Shown here: positions 1-5,630 of the stretch, piece by piece | Layout of the letters: each line of letters opens with the position of its first letter | How positions within the stretch are numbered: position 1 is the first letter of the stretch | NCBI GenBank assembly: GCA_029881175.1 | Contig: JAOUNC010000170.1 | Location: 1-6,325, forward strand | Length of the DNA stretch: 6,325 nucleotides | Direction of reading: 5' to 3' | From: Nitrospirota bacterium | GTDB lineage: Bacteria > Nitrospirota > Nitrospiria > Nitrospirales > UBA8639 | Position numbers and translations under genes: made by a program | Notes under the pieces: generated by a model | What the model saw: only the letters and a program-made list of their open reading frames with translations | What the model was told of the DNA's origin: nothing | Databases searched by the model: none

Positions 1-42
1 TTTCGCGGCATGAGCGGCCGAAAAATAGCAGTCATGATCACG
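1..42 (-). pseudogene. Fragment of a second copy of the 3-hydroxyisobutyrate dehydrogenase-family gene
   Basis: These 42 bases match positions 1274-1315, inside the intact dehydrogenase gene on the same strand, at 41 of 42 positions. The single difference (31 versus 1304) changes Glu to Asp in the peptide RDHDCYFSAAHAAK, so the reading frame is kept. Upstream on the minus strand the match stops abruptly at 42/43, and an in-frame TAA lies at 46-48 with no start codon between, so this copy has lost its 5' part. The 3' part probably continues beyond the left edge of the window. The conservative difference suggests a somewhat diverged paralogous copy rather than an assembly echo, although one base is thin evidence. 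Confidence 0.8.
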
Positions 43-45
43 TAT

Positions 46-275
46 TTAGTTAGTAGGAATCACAGTTCCAATCGTAGCCCCCCATACCCCGGCACATCAG
101 ACATGACACCAACCCATTTATACACAATCGGTAGCACTGCCACATTGCGCAAATGTTCCTGACCCTCTAGCTCCAGAGGTACACCACTGGTCCATGCCTC
201 AATCGGCACCCCGCTACCTGATTCGATTAGTTGACAAAAACATCCAGCCATTTCAACGATCTTCGAAATTACCAA
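46..275 (-). pseudogene. rtcB: N-terminal remnant of RNA-splicing ligase RtcB, frameshifted
   Basis: RtcB joins RNA 2',3'-cyclic phosphate or 3'-phosphate ends to 5'-OH ends using GTP and Mn2+. The leftward frame starting at a TTG (273-275) reads GVPIEAWTSGVPLE, then HLRNVAVLPIVYKWVGVMSDV, which I recognise as the start of bacterial RtcB (typically GVPVKMWTKGVPVE and MPFVFKHVAVMPDVHLG). After SDVPGYG the frame is lost at a run of six C on the plus strand (78-83) and ends at the TGA at 60-62. In the shifted frame the family sequence resumes as GATIGTVIPTN and hits TAA at 46-48. The usual MPDVHLG is altered to MSDVPG, with a residue apparently lost. The metal- and GTP-binding parts of the roughly 400-residue enzyme are absent. 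It begins about 20 bp after the VapC stop. It is a dead fragment; recognition is by family memory, not by a search. Confidence 0.8.
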
Positions 276-295
276 GGAACAAGAAACCTTGAAAA

Positions 296-676
296 TTACA
301 AAGACTTCTTAACCACGTAGCGAACATGTTCCTTGCCCTTAAAATCTGCGTCTTGTGTCCATAAAACAGCTTGATAGGCTCGTGCGGTGGCATAGATCAC
401 ACTATCAGCTAAAGGCAAAGACTGAGCAACACTTAGATTTGCGGCAGCCATCGCTAGCTCAGTAGTCAAATCAATGACTTGCCCTTGTTTCATGGCTGCA
501 ATAGCCAAGAGAGCCTCATGTTCTCCTCGCTGTTGAAGAATACGCTTAAAGACCTCAAAGATCGATAACGATGGAACAATCAATTGAGAAGGATCTTGGA
601 GGGGCTTGGAAAAGAATGTCGCATTCGGACCATCCGCAAAAAATTCCAACCAACCCGAAGAATCGACAACATTCAT
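296..676 (-). CDS. vapC: PIN-domain ribonuclease toxin, VapC family
   Basis: A 126-residue protein with the layout of a VapC toxin, a Mg2+-dependent endoribonuclease that cuts tRNA, rRNA or mRNA when not held by its antitoxin. The four acidic positions of a PIN domain are visible: Asp5 in VVDSSGWLE, Glu41 in SIFEVFKR, Asp91 in LPLADSVIYATA, and Asp109/Asp111 in TQDADF. Length is normal for the family and no residue appears lost, so it looks intact. Its ATG overlaps the stop of the upstream antitoxin gene as ATGA (673-676), which implies one transcript and coupled translation. The gene is followed within about 20 bp by the rtcB remnant. The RNA target cannot be predicted from sequence. Confidence 0.93.
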   Translation of the reverse strand: MNVVDSSGWLEFFADGPNATFFSKPLQDPSQLIVPSLSIFEVFKRILQQRGEHEALLAIAAMKQGQVIDLTTELAMAAANLSVAQSLPLADSVIYATARAYQAVLWTQDADFKGKEHVRYVVKKSL

Positions 677-879
677 AGACGATCCTTCTCCCGAGCAACA
701 CTCGTGTCCAGTCCCTTTAAAAACCCGCGCATCTGTTTCATTGGACGAATGGGAATCAATTCAATGCGATTTTCATACATTAAGGTCTGCACCTTTTGAC
801 CGGGGACAAGCGCAAGTTTTTCCCGAATATGCCGGGGAATGACCACTTGAAACTTTGGGGAAATCGTGACAGTTTCCAT
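673..879 (-). CDS. vapB: AbrB/SpoVT-type antitoxin of the VapBC pair
   Basis: A 68-residue protein. Residues 3-35 form a swapped-hairpin AbrB DNA-binding domain (TVTISPKFQVVIPRHIREKL, then LVPGQKV). The C-terminal tail of about 20 residues (MRGFLKGLDTSVAREKDRL) resembles tails that wrap around and block the partner VapC. It is expected to neutralise the toxin and, with it, repress their own promoter. The ATG at 877-879 follows a near-perfect Shine-Dalgarno AAGGAGG (884-890 on the minus strand) with a 4-base gap, so translation should be strong and the start is secure. It is the first gene of the pair and overlaps the toxin by 4 bp. Inverted and direct repeats upstream (901-957) are plausible operators. 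Confidence 0.92.
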   Translation of the reverse strand: METVTISPKFQVVIPRHIREKLALVPGQKVQTLMYENRIELIPIRPMKQMRGFLKGLDTSVAREKDRL

Positions 880-900
880 AATTCCTCCTTGAGATCATCT

Positions 901-957
901 TTATCGATCAGTCCATCGTATGACGCATACCTTATCGATGGAATTGACTGTCGTCAA
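901..957 (-). promoter_or_regulatory. Putative promoter and operator of the toxin-antitoxin operon
   Basis: On the minus strand TTGACG (952-957) lies 17 bp from a weak -10 candidate TAAGGT (929-934). Dense symmetry surrounds it: a perfect inverted repeat GTATG-ACG-CATAC (918-930), CCATCG (913-918) facing CGATGG (936-941), a direct repeat TTATCGAT at 901-908 and 932-939, and TTGAC-TGTC-GTCAA (944-957). AbrB-type antitoxins commonly repress their own promoter by binding such repeats. The repeats are seen; their role as operator is inferred. Confidence 0.45.
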
Positions 958-1048
958 CACATCATCTTTTTAAACATTTAGAAATAGATAACCCTCTTGA
1001 CCCATTGGAGAAGCTTGTCTGTTCCCCTGAAAAATTTCGCGACACCAC

Positions 1049-1069
1049 AAACAATCCAAGCAATTGTTT
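1049..1069. terminator. Weak hairpin between the dehydrogenase and toxin-antitoxin genes
   Basis: A perfect 7-bp inverted repeat AAACAAT / ATTGTTT with a 7-base loop lies 40 bp past the dehydrogenase stop. The stem is AT-rich. On the plus strand it is followed by CATTATTTTT. On the minus strand, the direction of the genes, the T-run (GAAATTTTT) comes about 13 bases later. It may act as a weak terminator, but this is not certain. Confidence 0.25.
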
Positions 1070-1108
1070 CATTATTTTTGGCACATAAAGGAAAGTAAAC
1101 TCAGAAGA

Positions 1109-2023
1109 CTATCGCGGGGGAAGACGATCGCTAAACGTCAATTCGGCAATCGCCGATTTATCGAGTTCGCCTTTGCCGCATGCCACAAGCCGCTGATATT
1201 GCTTCCATGTCGCGTTGGCCAGAGGTAAGGATAGCCCAACAGATTCGGCCATGGCACAGGCAATCCCGGAATCTTTCGCGGCATGAGCGGCCGAAAAATA
1301 GCATTCATGATCACGGTTTTGCATATCAGCTCCGTCGGTTGCTAACACACGTGACGCCGCGCCAGTCTGACTAAAGACTTCCTGCAACATCCCCAGATCC
1401 AAACCAAGTGCCGCGCCAAGCCCTAGGCCTTCCGCCAGACCTGCCGTATTAATATTCATCACCATATTGACCAAGGCCTTCACCTTGGCGGCTTCCCCGG
1501 CTTGGCCAATATAACGAAGCTTCGCACTCAGCATTTCGAGAATCGGTTTGGCTCGCTCAAAACTTTCTTGTTTCCCACCACACATCAAATATAAGGTGCC
1601 CTCACGCGCTTGAGGAATACTGCTCGCCATACAGGCTTCAAGGGATTGCCCCCCCTGCTGTTCTACCAGGGCCTCGACCTCCCCATGCACGTCAGGCGAG
1701 ACCGTCGCACAATTCACAAACACCCGTCCTTTGGCATTGGCCAATAAACTCGCAGGATCATCGGGAGCAAAAATCCCTCGCATCGCTGAATCGTCTGTGA
1801 CGACTGTAAAGACCACCGTGGCCAATTCGGCCACCCTGGAGGGACTCGTGGCACATTCAGACCCTAATTCTTCAGCCAATCCTGACGCTCGCTCTAAATC
1901 AACATCGTAAACGGCTATGACCCGACTACCCACATCTTTCAACCGCCGCGCCATGTTGGCACCCATGCGCCCAACCCCGACAAATCCTATTTGTTCAGTT
2001 CGTGTACTCACTGTCTCCTCCAT
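1109..2023 (-). CDS. NAD(P)-dependent beta-hydroxyacid dehydrogenase, 3-hydroxyisobutyrate dehydrogenase family
   Basis: A cytosolic oxidoreductase of about 300 residues, the usual family size. The Rossmann motif GFVGVGRMGANMA (Gly16, Gly18, Gly21) opens the protein. Asp40 at the end of the second strand favours NAD over NADP. The catalytic Lys182 and Asn186 of the beta-hydroxyacid dehydrogenase signature are present in GEAAKVKALVNMVMN, and the late KDSGIACAMAE helix is typical. The substrate loop is odd: the common DAPVSGG is EACMASS (129-135), so the substrate is probably not hydroxyisobutyrate. Related reductases act on succinic or tartronic semialdehyde, and the true substrate is unknown. 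The start is uncertain: ATG at 2021-2023 has a modest AGGA upstream, but the stronger GGAGGAG lies inside the frame, 3 bases before an in-frame GTG (2009-2011), giving 300 residues. A 42-bp piece of a sister copy sits at 1-42. Confidence 0.9.
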   Translation of the reverse strand: MEETVSTRTEQIGFVGVGRMGANMARRLKDVGSRVIAVYDVDLERASGLAEELGSECATSPSRVAELATVVFTVVTDDSAMRGIFAPDDPASLLANAKGRVFVNCATVSPDVHGEVEALVEQQGGQSLEACMASSIPQAREGTLYLMCGGKQESFERAKPILEMLSAKLRYIGQAGEAAKVKALVNMVMNINTAGLAEGLGLGAALGLDLGMLQEVFSQTGAASRVLATDGADMQNRDHECYFSAAHAAKDSGIACAMAESVGLSLPLANATWKQYQRLVACGKGELDKSAIAELTFSDRLPPR

Positions 2024-2032
2024 CTTGTCCTA

Positions 2033-2053
2033 GAGATTACGCAACGAAATCTC
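2033..2053 (-). promoter_or_regulatory. Small hairpin in the dehydrogenase 5' leader
   Basis: Perfect 6-bp arms GAGATT / AATCTC with a 9-base loop lie about 10 bases upstream of the ATG, beside the AGGA that would serve that start. It could affect which of the two starts is used. A stem this short may also arise by chance. Confidence 0.2.
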
Positions 2054-2135
2054 GATACCGATGACTCAGCACCAGCAATTCCTTTCCTACCTCAGTCTGT
2101 TCCCCTTGATCCCAGGGAAATCGCAGTTGAGCCTT

Positions 2136-2164
2136 ACTGTACCGAAGGCTCTAAAACTTCACAA
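2136..2164 (-). promoter_or_regulatory. Candidate sigma-70 promoter for the dehydrogenase gene
   Basis: On the minus strand TTGTGA (2159-2164, 4 of 6 to consensus) is separated by exactly 17 bases from TACAGT (2136-2141, 4 of 6). This would give a leader of roughly 105 bases before the ATG. It is a prediction from spacing and similarity only. The rest of 2024-2258 holds no recognised gene. Confidence 0.3.
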
Positions 2165-2258
2165 CCAACAAGCAAAGGGGTCATAAACGATGAAACTCAT
2201 ACAGGAGGATTCACACAAAAAGGTGGTCAACCTGCTGAACTAGAAAAAACAGGAGCAT

Positions 2259-2286
2259 CTGTGAGTTCAATGGGTCGCTGCAACAC
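2259..2286 (+). repeat. Left terminal inverted repeat of the IS30 element
   Basis: Begins CTGTGAGTTCAAT and ends with CAACAC. It pairs with the complement of 3561-3588 at 22 of 28 positions, including the first 13 and last 5. The transposase stop codon falls within it. Confidence 0.85.
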
Positions 2287-3424
2287 ATGCCTGAAATTTC
2301 TCCGCAGGTGTTTCGTATTCTAATGTTTTTCTCGGGCGTTCGTTCAACTGCCGAGCCACCTTATTCAGCTGAGCTTGTGTATACCTAGATAAATCGATTC
2401 CTTTTGGCAAGTACTGCCGAAGCAACCGGTTCCTATTCTCATTGGAGCCCCGCTGCCACGGGCTCTTGGGATCACAAAAGTACACCGCAATATCGGTCGT
2501 GAGCGTGAACTGGCGATGATTGGCCATCTCGGTGCCTCGATCCCAGGTCAAGGATTGATACAGCTCGGTCGGTAATTGTTGAGCATGCTTCGTGAGGGCC
2601 GCCGCCACGGTTTCCGCATTCTTCTGTTCTGTTTTGACCAACATGACATACCGCGTCTGGCGTTCGACTAATGTCGCAATAGAGCTGTTATGAGTGCCGG
2701 CAATGAGGTCGCCTTCCCAATGACCGGGGACCGCACGATCTTTGGCAGAGGCGGGCCGGTCCTTAATCGAGACGGCATTCGTGATTGTCCCCAGTCCTTG
2801 TCCCTTCAGACTCGCATGCTTCGAGCGGCGCATGGCCCGTTTGGTTCTGAGGCAAGCCTGCAGCTCCTTTTTCAAGACGCCTCTGGCCTGAATCTACAGA
2901 CTACGATAGATCGTTTCGTGGGACACGCGGGCTCGCTCTTGAGAAGGATATGTTCGCTTCAACCAGCCGGCGCTTTGCTGGGGCGACCACTGCTGTTGCA
3001 GCTTAGCCGCGTCGCCCTTCGCTAATGAACGATGCGGAGCCAGCTTACACTGTTTGGGCCGGTGCGCTCGATCCCAGGTCGCTTGGTCTGCCGCCGCCGC
3101 GCGATAGCCATCATAGCCCCCATTGCGATGGATTTCACGACTGATCGTAGAGGGAGGGCACTCCAATCGACGAGCAATGCAGCGCATGGACTGCTGGCCG
3201 GCTATCCCACGGGAAATCTCTTCGCGTTCCGACAGGCTCAAGGCTACTCGTGAGCGTGTTCTCGTGGGAGGGCGAATCCCACCGCTCGGCTGAAGAAGAG
3301 AATAAATCGAGGAGGACTCTCTCTCAAAGAGGCGGCCAATTGATCTCATGGATTCGCCACGCTGCCAGCGATCCCAAATGTCTGCTCGTTGTTCAGCACT
3401 AAAATATAGTATTTTAACTTTCAA
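2267..3424 (-). pseudogene. IS30-family DDE transposase interrupted by an in-frame amber codon
   Basis: The leftward frame spans 386 codons with one internal stop, TAG at 2894-2896 (codon 177), splitting it into a 176-residue front part and a 202-residue rear part in the same frame. The front holds two helix-turn-helix regions: FSAEQRADIWDRWQRGESM and following (about 9-45), then LSEREEISRGIAG with STISREIHRNGG (about 62-105). The rear holds the catalytic triad: Asp239 in GHWEGDLIAG, Asp295 in LTWDRGTEM, and Glu329 in WQRGSNENRNRLL. The family sequence continues without a gap across the stop (HETIYRSL, stop, IQARGVLKKEL), so this is a nonsense mutation rather than a programmed frameshift. The start is a TTG at 3422-3424 directly after an in-frame TAG, with no clear ribosome site. 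The full length of 385 is normal for this branch. Confidence 0.88.
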
Positions 3425-3441
3425 CTAAGACAATTCAAACT

Positions 3442-3479
3442 CCCTCGCCCTTCCAGGGAGAGGGTTGGGGTGAGGGTGA
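3442..3479. repeat. REP-like GC-rich hairpin inside the IS element
   Basis: Arms CCCTCGCCCT (3442-3451) and AGGGAGAGGG (3455-3464) pair at 9 of 10 positions around the triplet TCC, followed by TTGGGGTGAGGGTG. From memory this matches a dispersed palindromic repeat found between genes in many bacterial genomes, usually read as CTCACCC-TAACCCTCTCCC. It lies 18 bases upstream of the transposase start codon and within the terminal repeats of the IS, where it could be a separate insertion or part of the leader. Confidence 0.6.
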
Positions 3480-3560
3480 AGGCTCATCGAATAGTTAACC
3501 CACTATAGATGCGGGTTCGGTGTTTCATCGTCACTCTCCATCTCCATAGGGTAGGATAAA

Positions 3561-3588
3561 GTGTTACGTTGATCAATTGAACTCACAG
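3561..3588 (-). repeat. Right terminal inverted repeat of the IS30 element
   Basis: Ends with ATTGAACTCACAG (3576-3588), the exact complement of the outer 13 bases of the left repeat. The inner end GTGTT complements AACAC at 2282-2286. It lies on the transposase 5' side. Confidence 0.85.
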
Positions 3589-3973
3589 CCGAAAGCGGAC
3601 ATTCCGATGACTTCATATAGTTAACTGTATTCATTCGATCATGAATATGGATATTTCTGGCCCGTCTCTTCAGACCATTTATCTACCCTTCTTATCATTC
3701 CAAACCCGGTCTTTCCAACCAAGTATTTCCAACAAATTTTTCAACTTCGAATCCAGCCTCGAGCTTTGTAAACAGAGGAGTTCTTCGGCTCCGCCTGGCC
3801 CGTAACTTTTCCAATTAAATTCCCGATTCAATTCTGCCGGCTGGTGAGCACAAATACCGGACTTTTTCTTGAAAAATAAATGGTGCTATCCTTTCGTCAT
3901 CCCTGATGGTATACATTTTGGGCGGCTCTCCACTATGCAGATCATAAACGTGAACTTCCAGAGGTCAAACGCG
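3589..3973. other. Spacer between the IS and the M20 peptidase; possible gene remnant on the minus strand
   Basis: No firm gene is seen. On the minus strand one frame is open for 68 codons between a TAG (3886-3888) and a TAA (3679-3681). It reads like protein in places (AELNREFNWKSYGPGGAEEL, later KLKNLLEILGWKDRVWND) but has only a TTG as possible start, giving about 50 residues with no ribosome site. An overlapping frame also has protein-like content (KLEAGFEVEKFVGNTWLERP) ending in TGA-TAA at 3693-3698. Two coding-like frames in one place suggest a decayed, frameshifted gene tail. I do not recognise the family. The rightward peptidase frame is open back to 3869 (TTG), but that extension lacks support as coding. 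Confidence 0.3.
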
Positions 3974-5311
3974 ATGATATATTTCACTTTGAGAACTCTC
4001 TGTCTGTTGTTCCTGCTGGTATTCCCCACAACATCAATGGGGCAGGAGGTGGACTGGAAGCCTACCGTCGGCGAGGCCGTGGGCACTTTGCAGCAGTATC
4101 TTCGCTTCAATACGACCAATCCGCCGGGCGATGTCACCGGGGCCGCCGACTTCCTTCAGGATATTTTTGAGAGAGAGGGGATCACGGTCAAGCGGTACGA
4201 AGCGGCACCGGGAAAGATCAATCTATCGGCCAGGCTCAAGGGCACGGGCGACGGCAAGCCTATTCTGCTGCTCCATCATATGGATGTGGTGCCTGCCGAT
4301 GCGAGTCGCTGGGATTCCGTCGATCCCTTTGGCGGCGAGATCAAAGACGGCCACATCTGGGGACGGGGCGCAATCGACATGAAAGGCACGGGTGTGCTTC
4401 AACTGTACGCTTTTCTGACGCTCGCGCGGCAAAAGGTCCCTCTGAACCGCGATGTGATTTTCATGGCGGTGAACGACGAAGAAATTGGCGGGACGATGGG
4501 CACCCGCTACATGCTCGACCACCATTACGACGAACTCGATCCGGAGTATATCCTCGACGAGGGTGGAATTGGGAGTCGCGAGATTTTCGTGAACGGGAAA
4601 CTGGTCTTCGGCATTTCCGTTGCGGAGAAGCGGGCGCTCTGGCTCCGACTGACCGCTCGCGGCATTGCCGGACATGGCTCTCAACCGCATGCTCAAAATC
4701 CGAATGACAAGCTCATGCATGCGCTCAATAGGCTTTTCAGCCAGCCGTTTCCGACCGTCCCCAATCCGGTCCTTGACGCGCTCGTTTCCCGGCTCGGCCC
4801 ACTTTCGCCCAATCAGTTCACGAACGCTATTCGGCAGACGACGGTCTCGCTCACCTCGCTTCGGTCGGGTGTGGGCGATCCTCCCAAAGCGAATGTGATT
4901 CCGTCGCTGGCTGTGGCAACCCTGGACACGAGATTGCTGCCAGGCATGGACGCCGAAGCCTTTCTAGTGGAAGTGAAGTCCAGACTCGGCGATGAGATCG
5001 ACGTTGAGGTGATTCACCCCGCGAGCCAGTCCGTCGTGACGCCGCATGACACCGCGATGTTTCGCGCACTATCCAGCGCCATCACCCGTCACCATCCCGA
5101 CGCAACCGTTGTGCCAATGATTATTCCTTACGGAACCGATTCGAGGATGTTTCGTCTGCGCGGGGCCAAATGCTATGGCATTCTCCCCCTGGTGCTCAGC
5201 GCTGAACTCATTGCCTCCATCCACGGTGACGCTGAGCGGATCCCTGTCGACCAATTCGAGACGGGAATCCGCATCTACTACGAGAGTCTAGTTGAAGTCG
5301 CGACCCGCTAG
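3974..5311 (+). CDS. Exported M20-family metallopeptidase, carboxypeptidase S/PM20D1 type
   Basis: A 445-residue di-zinc hydrolase of the kind that cleaves terminal residues from peptides or acyl groups from N-acyl amino acids. From the chosen start, residues 1-23 form a signal peptide (LRTLCLLFLLVFPTTSMG, likely cut before Gln24), pointing to a periplasmic or outer-face site. M20 metal and catalytic residues are all seen: His102 and Asp104 in HHMDVVP, Asp135 in GRGAIDMKG, Glu169-Glu170 in NDEEIGG, Asp195 in LDEGG, and His417 in IHGD. The lid-domain HGSQPH (234-239) and GTDSR (387-391) are also typical. The start at 3974 is preferred because GAGGTC lies about 8 bases upstream and the signal peptide begins there. 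The frame is open back to a TTG at 3869, but that adds an unlikely 35 residues. By eye the gene is richer in GC than its flanks. The substrate is not predictable. Confidence 0.92.
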   Translation: MIYFTLRTLCLLFLLVFPTTSMGQEVDWKPTVGEAVGTLQQYLRFNTTNPPGDVTGAADFLQDIFEREGITVKRYEAAPGKINLSARLKGTGDGKPILLLHHMDVVPADASRWDSVDPFGGEIKDGHIWGRGAIDMKGTGVLQLYAFLTLARQKVPLNRDVIFMAVNDEEIGGTMGTRYMLDHHYDELDPEYILDEGGIGSREIFVNGKLVFGISVAEKRALWLRLTARGIAGHGSQPHAQNPNDKLMHALNRLFSQPFPTVPNPVLDALVSRLGPLSPNQFTNAIRQTTVSLTSLRSGVGDPPKANVIPSLAVATLDTRLLPGMDAEAFLVEVKSRLGDEIDVEVIHPASQSVVTPHDTAMFRALSSAITRHHPDATVVPMIIPYGTDSRMFRLRGAKCYGILPLVLSAELIASIHGDAERIPVDQFETGIRIYYESLVEVATR

Positions 5312-5531
5312 CTGTTGGGTTCTCTATCCGAATCATTTCCTCCAAATCTCTTGTATCGCTAAGAACCGGATTCCTTAGCCGAATCACCGGGCGCAGTATC
5401 CAGACGTTTCCCTTTTAGGCTCCTGCCTGACCAATCCTAGGAGTCCTGTCATTTCCTTTCGGACAAGACATGGATACACGACACCATCCGGCTAGGACAG
5501 TATTCCGGGTAAGGGCTTAGACCGTTTTCGT

Positions 5532-5565
5532 GGGTCAGGATACCTGGCCCTGTTAAGAATTTTTT
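5532..5565 (+). terminator. Strong hairpin followed by a T-run upstream of the glycoside hydrolase
   Basis: GGGTCAGG (5532-5539) and CCTGGCCC (5543-5550) form an 8-bp stem with one G-T wobble and an ATA loop. A run of six T (5560-5565) follows, but 9 bases after the stem, which is further than in a textbook terminator. It could end peptidase transcripts 220 bp past that gene, or act as a leader element. Confidence 0.45.
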
Positions 5566-5630
5566 CGTGATACAGTAAAATGGAAAATGTTAAAAAAAAT
5601 GGAACGATAATCCGAACAAGCCTCTCACCT

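Larger units (their letters stand above)
2259..3588 (-). mobile_element. IS30-family insertion sequence, about 1.33 kb, probably inactive
   Basis: The element is bounded by imperfect inverted repeats of 28 bp (22 matches). The outer 13 bases, CTGTGAGTTCAAT and its complement, match perfectly, and similarity stops sharply outside 2259 and 3588. It carries one IS30-type DDE transposase gene reading leftward, whose TGA stop (2267-2269) lies inside the left repeat, a compact layout common in IS elements. Between the transposase start and the right repeat are about 136 bp holding a REP-like hairpin. I see no matching 2-3 bp target duplication directly outside the ends (CAT on the left, CCG on the right), so flanking DNA may have changed since insertion. 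The amber codon in the transposase suggests it no longer moves by itself. Confidence 0.85.

Noticed and set aside
2190..2243. A 17-codon plus-strand ORF (MKLIQEDSHKKVVNLLN) with AAAGGGG about 9 bases upstream
   Set aside because: Too short to tell from chance, no recognised family, and it lies in the upstream region of a gene on the other strand.
1991..2323. A 110-codon plus-strand frame across the dehydrogenase start and the IS left end
   Set aside because: It overlaps the 5' end of a solid gene on the other strand, crosses an IS boundary, has low-complexity content and matches no family I know.
2894..2896. TAG as a sense codon or programmed recoding in the transposase
   Set aside because: Other genes here end in TAG, and no slippery run or special downstream structure was noticed. 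A simple nonsense mutation is the plainer reading.
2256..3591. Target-site duplication flanking the IS
   Set aside because: The bases directly outside the inverted repeats (CAT and CCG) do not match.
3503..3616. A 37-residue minus-strand ORF crossing the right terminal repeat of the IS
   Set aside because: No ribosome site, no family resemblance, and the coding frame would span the IS edge, which is easily explained by chance.
4223..4720. A 165-codon minus-strand frame inside the peptidase gene
   Set aside because: It is antisense to a complete M20 gene with all catalytic motifs; long antisense frames are common in GC-rich genes.
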